NCBI GenBank assembly: GCA_002748225.1
Contig: PDRU01000052.1
Span: 1-23,916, forward strand
Length of the DNA: 23,916 nt
Origin: Spirochaetales bacterium
GTDB taxonomy: Bacteria > Spirochaetota > Spirochaetia > DSM-2461
Direction: 5' to 3'
The position numbers and the translations under genes are program-made. Within the stretch, counting starts at the first letter, position 1; each line of letters opens with the position of its first letter. Shown here piece after piece: positions 22,093 to 23,916 of the stretch. The notes under the pieces were generated by a model. That model saw nothing but the letters and a program-made list of their open reading frames with translations, was not told the DNA's origin and did no database searches.

Positions 22093-23339
22093 CATCTTCC
22101 CGTCAGTCTTCCGGTTTGTGGCTTGCCTGGGTATCACGGCGTTTTCTGACCGGCCGCAAGGGCGGAAGGGGAAGGCTTGTTTTTTTCTTTTCCCTGGTTC
22201 TTATTACAGCCGGAGTGGGTACACTGAACACCATACTGGCTGTGATGAACGGTCTTCAGCAGGGATACATACGGAGCATACTGGAAATCGGTTCGTATCA
22301 CCTGCGCTGGAATGCCGGGGGCGACACCCTGGCTGAACAGCTCAGTGACACAGATATTAACGGCATTGCCTCTGTGCTTTCATCTGATAAAATGAGCCGG
22401 CTTGTTGTTCCGTTCAGGGAAGGGCAGACAATGCTCACCGGTGTCCGGCCCCGTCCCGCCGGAGCTCTTATCCGCGGTGTTCCTGAAAATATTTATGAAA
22501 GGGACAAGGGACTGGCTTCCAACCTGTTTATGGTGGAAGGCGAGTTCGATTTAAGCGGCAGCGGAATTGTGCTGGGACGTGAGCTGGCTTTAAATCTGGG
22601 TGTTGAAGCCGGAGATACGGTTAAGGCGCTGGATTTGGGAGCGGAAGGTTTTAACCTTGTGGAAGAATCGCTTGAGGTAAAAGGTGTGTTCAGATGCGGC
22701 TACCGGGAGTATGAATCCGCTCTGGCTTTTGTTTCACTGGACAGTTCCACACGCATACTGGGCCGGCGGCCTGCTGAAATAGGAGTAAAACTCCGCCAGG
22801 TGGACAGGGACCGTCAATACATGGCCCGGGTGCTTCCTCAGCTTGCAGACTATCCTGAGCCCGGGCAGCTGCAGTCCTGGCGCGAAACCAACCGCTCTTT
22901 TTTCGGGGCGCTGAGAACTGAAAAAACAATGATGCTTCTGCTGCTTGCCCTTATTTTTGTTGTTGTAGCGGTGAATATTGACCATTCTCTGCGCCGTATG
23001 GCCACTGAAAGAACCGAAGATCTGGCTCTGCTCAAGGCTGTGGGCGCCTCCCCCTCGGATGTCCGGTTTCTTTTTCTGCGTTACGGGCTGGTTATAGGCG
23101 GAAGCGGCGGTTTGCTCGGCAGCATTCTGGGGGTGCTTATTGGTTCTCATGTGGACAGTATTATCGGCTTATTTGTCAGACGGAGTTCTCTGGAAGCGTT
23201 TTTCCGAAGTTCGCAGGTAATGCCCCTGGATGTTATTATTATATTCGCCATGGCATTGCTCCTTTCATGCCTTTCGGCAATAAGGGCCGCTTCCATGGCC
23301 GCGCGTCTGAAACCGGCAGAGGTGCTTCGAAGTGAATAG
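22089..23339 (+). CDS. LolC/LolE-type lipoprotein-releasing ABC transporter permease
   Basis: This 416-residue inner-membrane permease has the MacB/FtsX-like layout of Lol permeases. The first helix (about 30-52) is followed by the conserved A-V-M-N-G-L-Q-Q-G-Y segment and a large periplasmic domain (about 60-275). Three helices follow (about 280-297, 333-360 and 381-400). Between helices 2 and 3 is the coupling region ERTEDLALLKAVGASPSDV, typical of this family, and the protein ends K-P-A-E-V-L-R-S-E. The start is GTG at 22089, overlapping the previous stop by 4 bases. The ATPase gene follows after 10 bases. In the Lol system it would extract outer-membrane lipoproteins from the inner membrane. 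Whether it is C- or E-like cannot be settled here. Confidence 0.92.
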   Translation: MTSSRQSSGLWLAWVSRRFLTGRKGGRGRLVFFFSLVLITAGVGTLNTILAVMNGLQQGYIRSILEIGSYHLRWNAGGDTLAEQLSDTDINGIASVLSSDKMSRLVVPFREGQTMLTGVRPRPAGALIRGVPENIYERDKGLASNLFMVEGEFDLSGSGIVLGRELALNLGVEAGDTVKALDLGAEGFNLVEESLEVKGVFRCGYREYESALAFVSLDSSTRILGRRPAEIGVKLRQVDRDRQYMARVLPQLADYPEPGQLQSWRETNRSFFGALRTEKTMMLLLLALIFVVVAVNIDHSLRRMATERTEDLALLKAVGASPSDVRFLFLRYGLVIGGSGGLLGSILGVLIGSHVDSIIGLFVRRSSLEAFFRSSQVMPLDVIIIFAMALLLSCLSAIRAASMAARLKPAEVLRSE

Positions 23340-23349
23340 GGGAAACAAT

Positions 23350-23916
23350 ATGGATAATTACGCGCTGGTTTTGAAAAATGTCAACAAGAGTTATATGTCC
23401 GGCTCCCAGAACCTTCAGGTTCTCCGGGATATTTCCCTGACGGTAAAGAGGGGCGAAAGCATTGCCGTTGTGGGAGCTTCGGGCTGCGGAAAGAGCACAC
23501 TGCTGAATATTATTGGCGGGCTGGATACGGCTGATTCCGGTTATATCCGTGCCGGTTCCTTTACCGTGAGTGAGTTAAACGAGAAAGCGTTAACCGCTTA
23601 CCGTTCACAGGGTGTGGGTTTTGTTTTTCAATTTCATTATCTGCTGAAGGATTTTACAGCTCTTGAGAACGTTATGCTCCCCATGGTTATGGCCGGCTGC
23701 AGTAAAAAGGAAGCCTCCGTCAGAGCCATGAAGGCCCTGGAAGATGTACGGGTTGCCGAGCGGGCTTCTCATTATCCTTCCCAGCTTTCCGGCGGAGAAC
23801 GGCAGAGAGCGGCTCTCGCGCGGGCGCTGGTTAATAATCCTGATGTTATTCTGGCCGATGAACCCACCGGAAACCTTGATGAAGCGCATAAAACGCTGGC
23901 GGCGGATCTGCTCTTT
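23350..23916 (+). CDS. lolD: LolD-type ABC transporter ATPase (3' end cut by window)
   Basis: The open frame from ATG 23350 runs off the window (189 codons visible, no stop). Motifs in order: Walker A GASGCGKST, and a Q-loop region FVFQFHYLLKDFTALENVMLP that is characteristic of LolD (F-H-x-L-L-x-x-F-x-A-L-E-N-V). The ABC signature LSGGERQRAALARAL and Walker B VILADEPTGNLD follow. It powers lipoprotein extraction with the permease just upstream. AGGGGAAA (about 23338-23345) is a plausible ribosome binding site. The remaining roughly 35 residues, including the switch His, lie beyond the window. Confidence 0.95.
   Translation, partial: MDNYALVLKNVNKSYMSGSQNLQVLRDISLTVKRGESIAVVGASGCGKSTLLNIIGGLDTADSGYIRAGSFTVSELNEKALTAYRSQGVGFVFQFHYLLKDFTALENVMLPMVMAGCSKKEASVRAMKALEDVRVAERASHYPSQLSGGERQRAALARALVNNPDVILADEPTGNLDEAHKTLAADLLF

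Overview
The window is a densely coding stretch of bacterial chromosome with about 20 genes and no intergenic gap longer than about 70 bases. It has no tRNA, rRNA, CRISPR array, insertion sequence or phage gene that I can see. Gene content suggests a Gram-negative-type bacterium with an outer membrane, most likely a spirochaete of the Treponema lineage. The reasons are a Na+-NQR operon, an OmpA-terminated multi-Ig surface protein, PEGA and RsbU-type phosphatase proteins, and an FtsY/Lol cluster. That taxonomic call is inference; no marker gene settles it. Base composition looks even across the window, with no sign of recently acquired DNA.

Region 1 (1-3628, plus strand) is the end of a Na+-translocating NADH:quinone reductase operon: the nqrC 3' end, nqrD, nqrE and nqrF. 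These are packed with overlaps or gaps of 10 bases or less. Two trailing genes follow in the same direction: an unrecognised 151-residue soluble protein and an HdeD/DUF308-like membrane protein.

Region 2 (3673-8673, minus strand) is a convergent three-gene unit: a SAM-dependent methyltransferase and two tandem membrane-bound PP2C (RsbU/SpoIIE-type) phosphatases with HAMP and GAF-like domains, the last two overlapping by 4 bases. The upstream phosphatase copy has substitutions at two conserved active-site motifs.

Region 3 (8699-12739, plus) is one very large exported protein. It has an N-terminal probable beta-structured domain, eight Ig/FlgD-like modules arranged mostly as an alternating A/B pair, and a C-terminal OmpA-like domain.

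Region 4 (12740-20104, plus) runs head to tail. It holds bifunctional 23S rRNA methyltransferase rlmKL (TTG start), a 43-residue membrane microprotein overlapping an unrecognised 591-residue protein, and a stand-alone Cas2-like small protein. Then come prfB (release factor 2) with its autoregulatory +1 frameshift site, a CheY-like receiver overlapping prfB, and an exported PEGA-domain protein.

Region 5 (20148-end, plus) is an envelope-targeting cluster: ftsY, an exported YD/MORN-like repeat protein, a LolC/E-type permease and the start of lolD. Consecutive starts overlap the preceding stops up to lolC, which suggests translational coupling.

The observations most worth following are: the orphan Cas2-like protein with its unknown neighbours, the divergent PP2C copy, the A/B repeat architecture with a non-canonical OmpA domain, the serine at the NqrC flavin site, and a perfect 20-bp palindrome inside nqrF.
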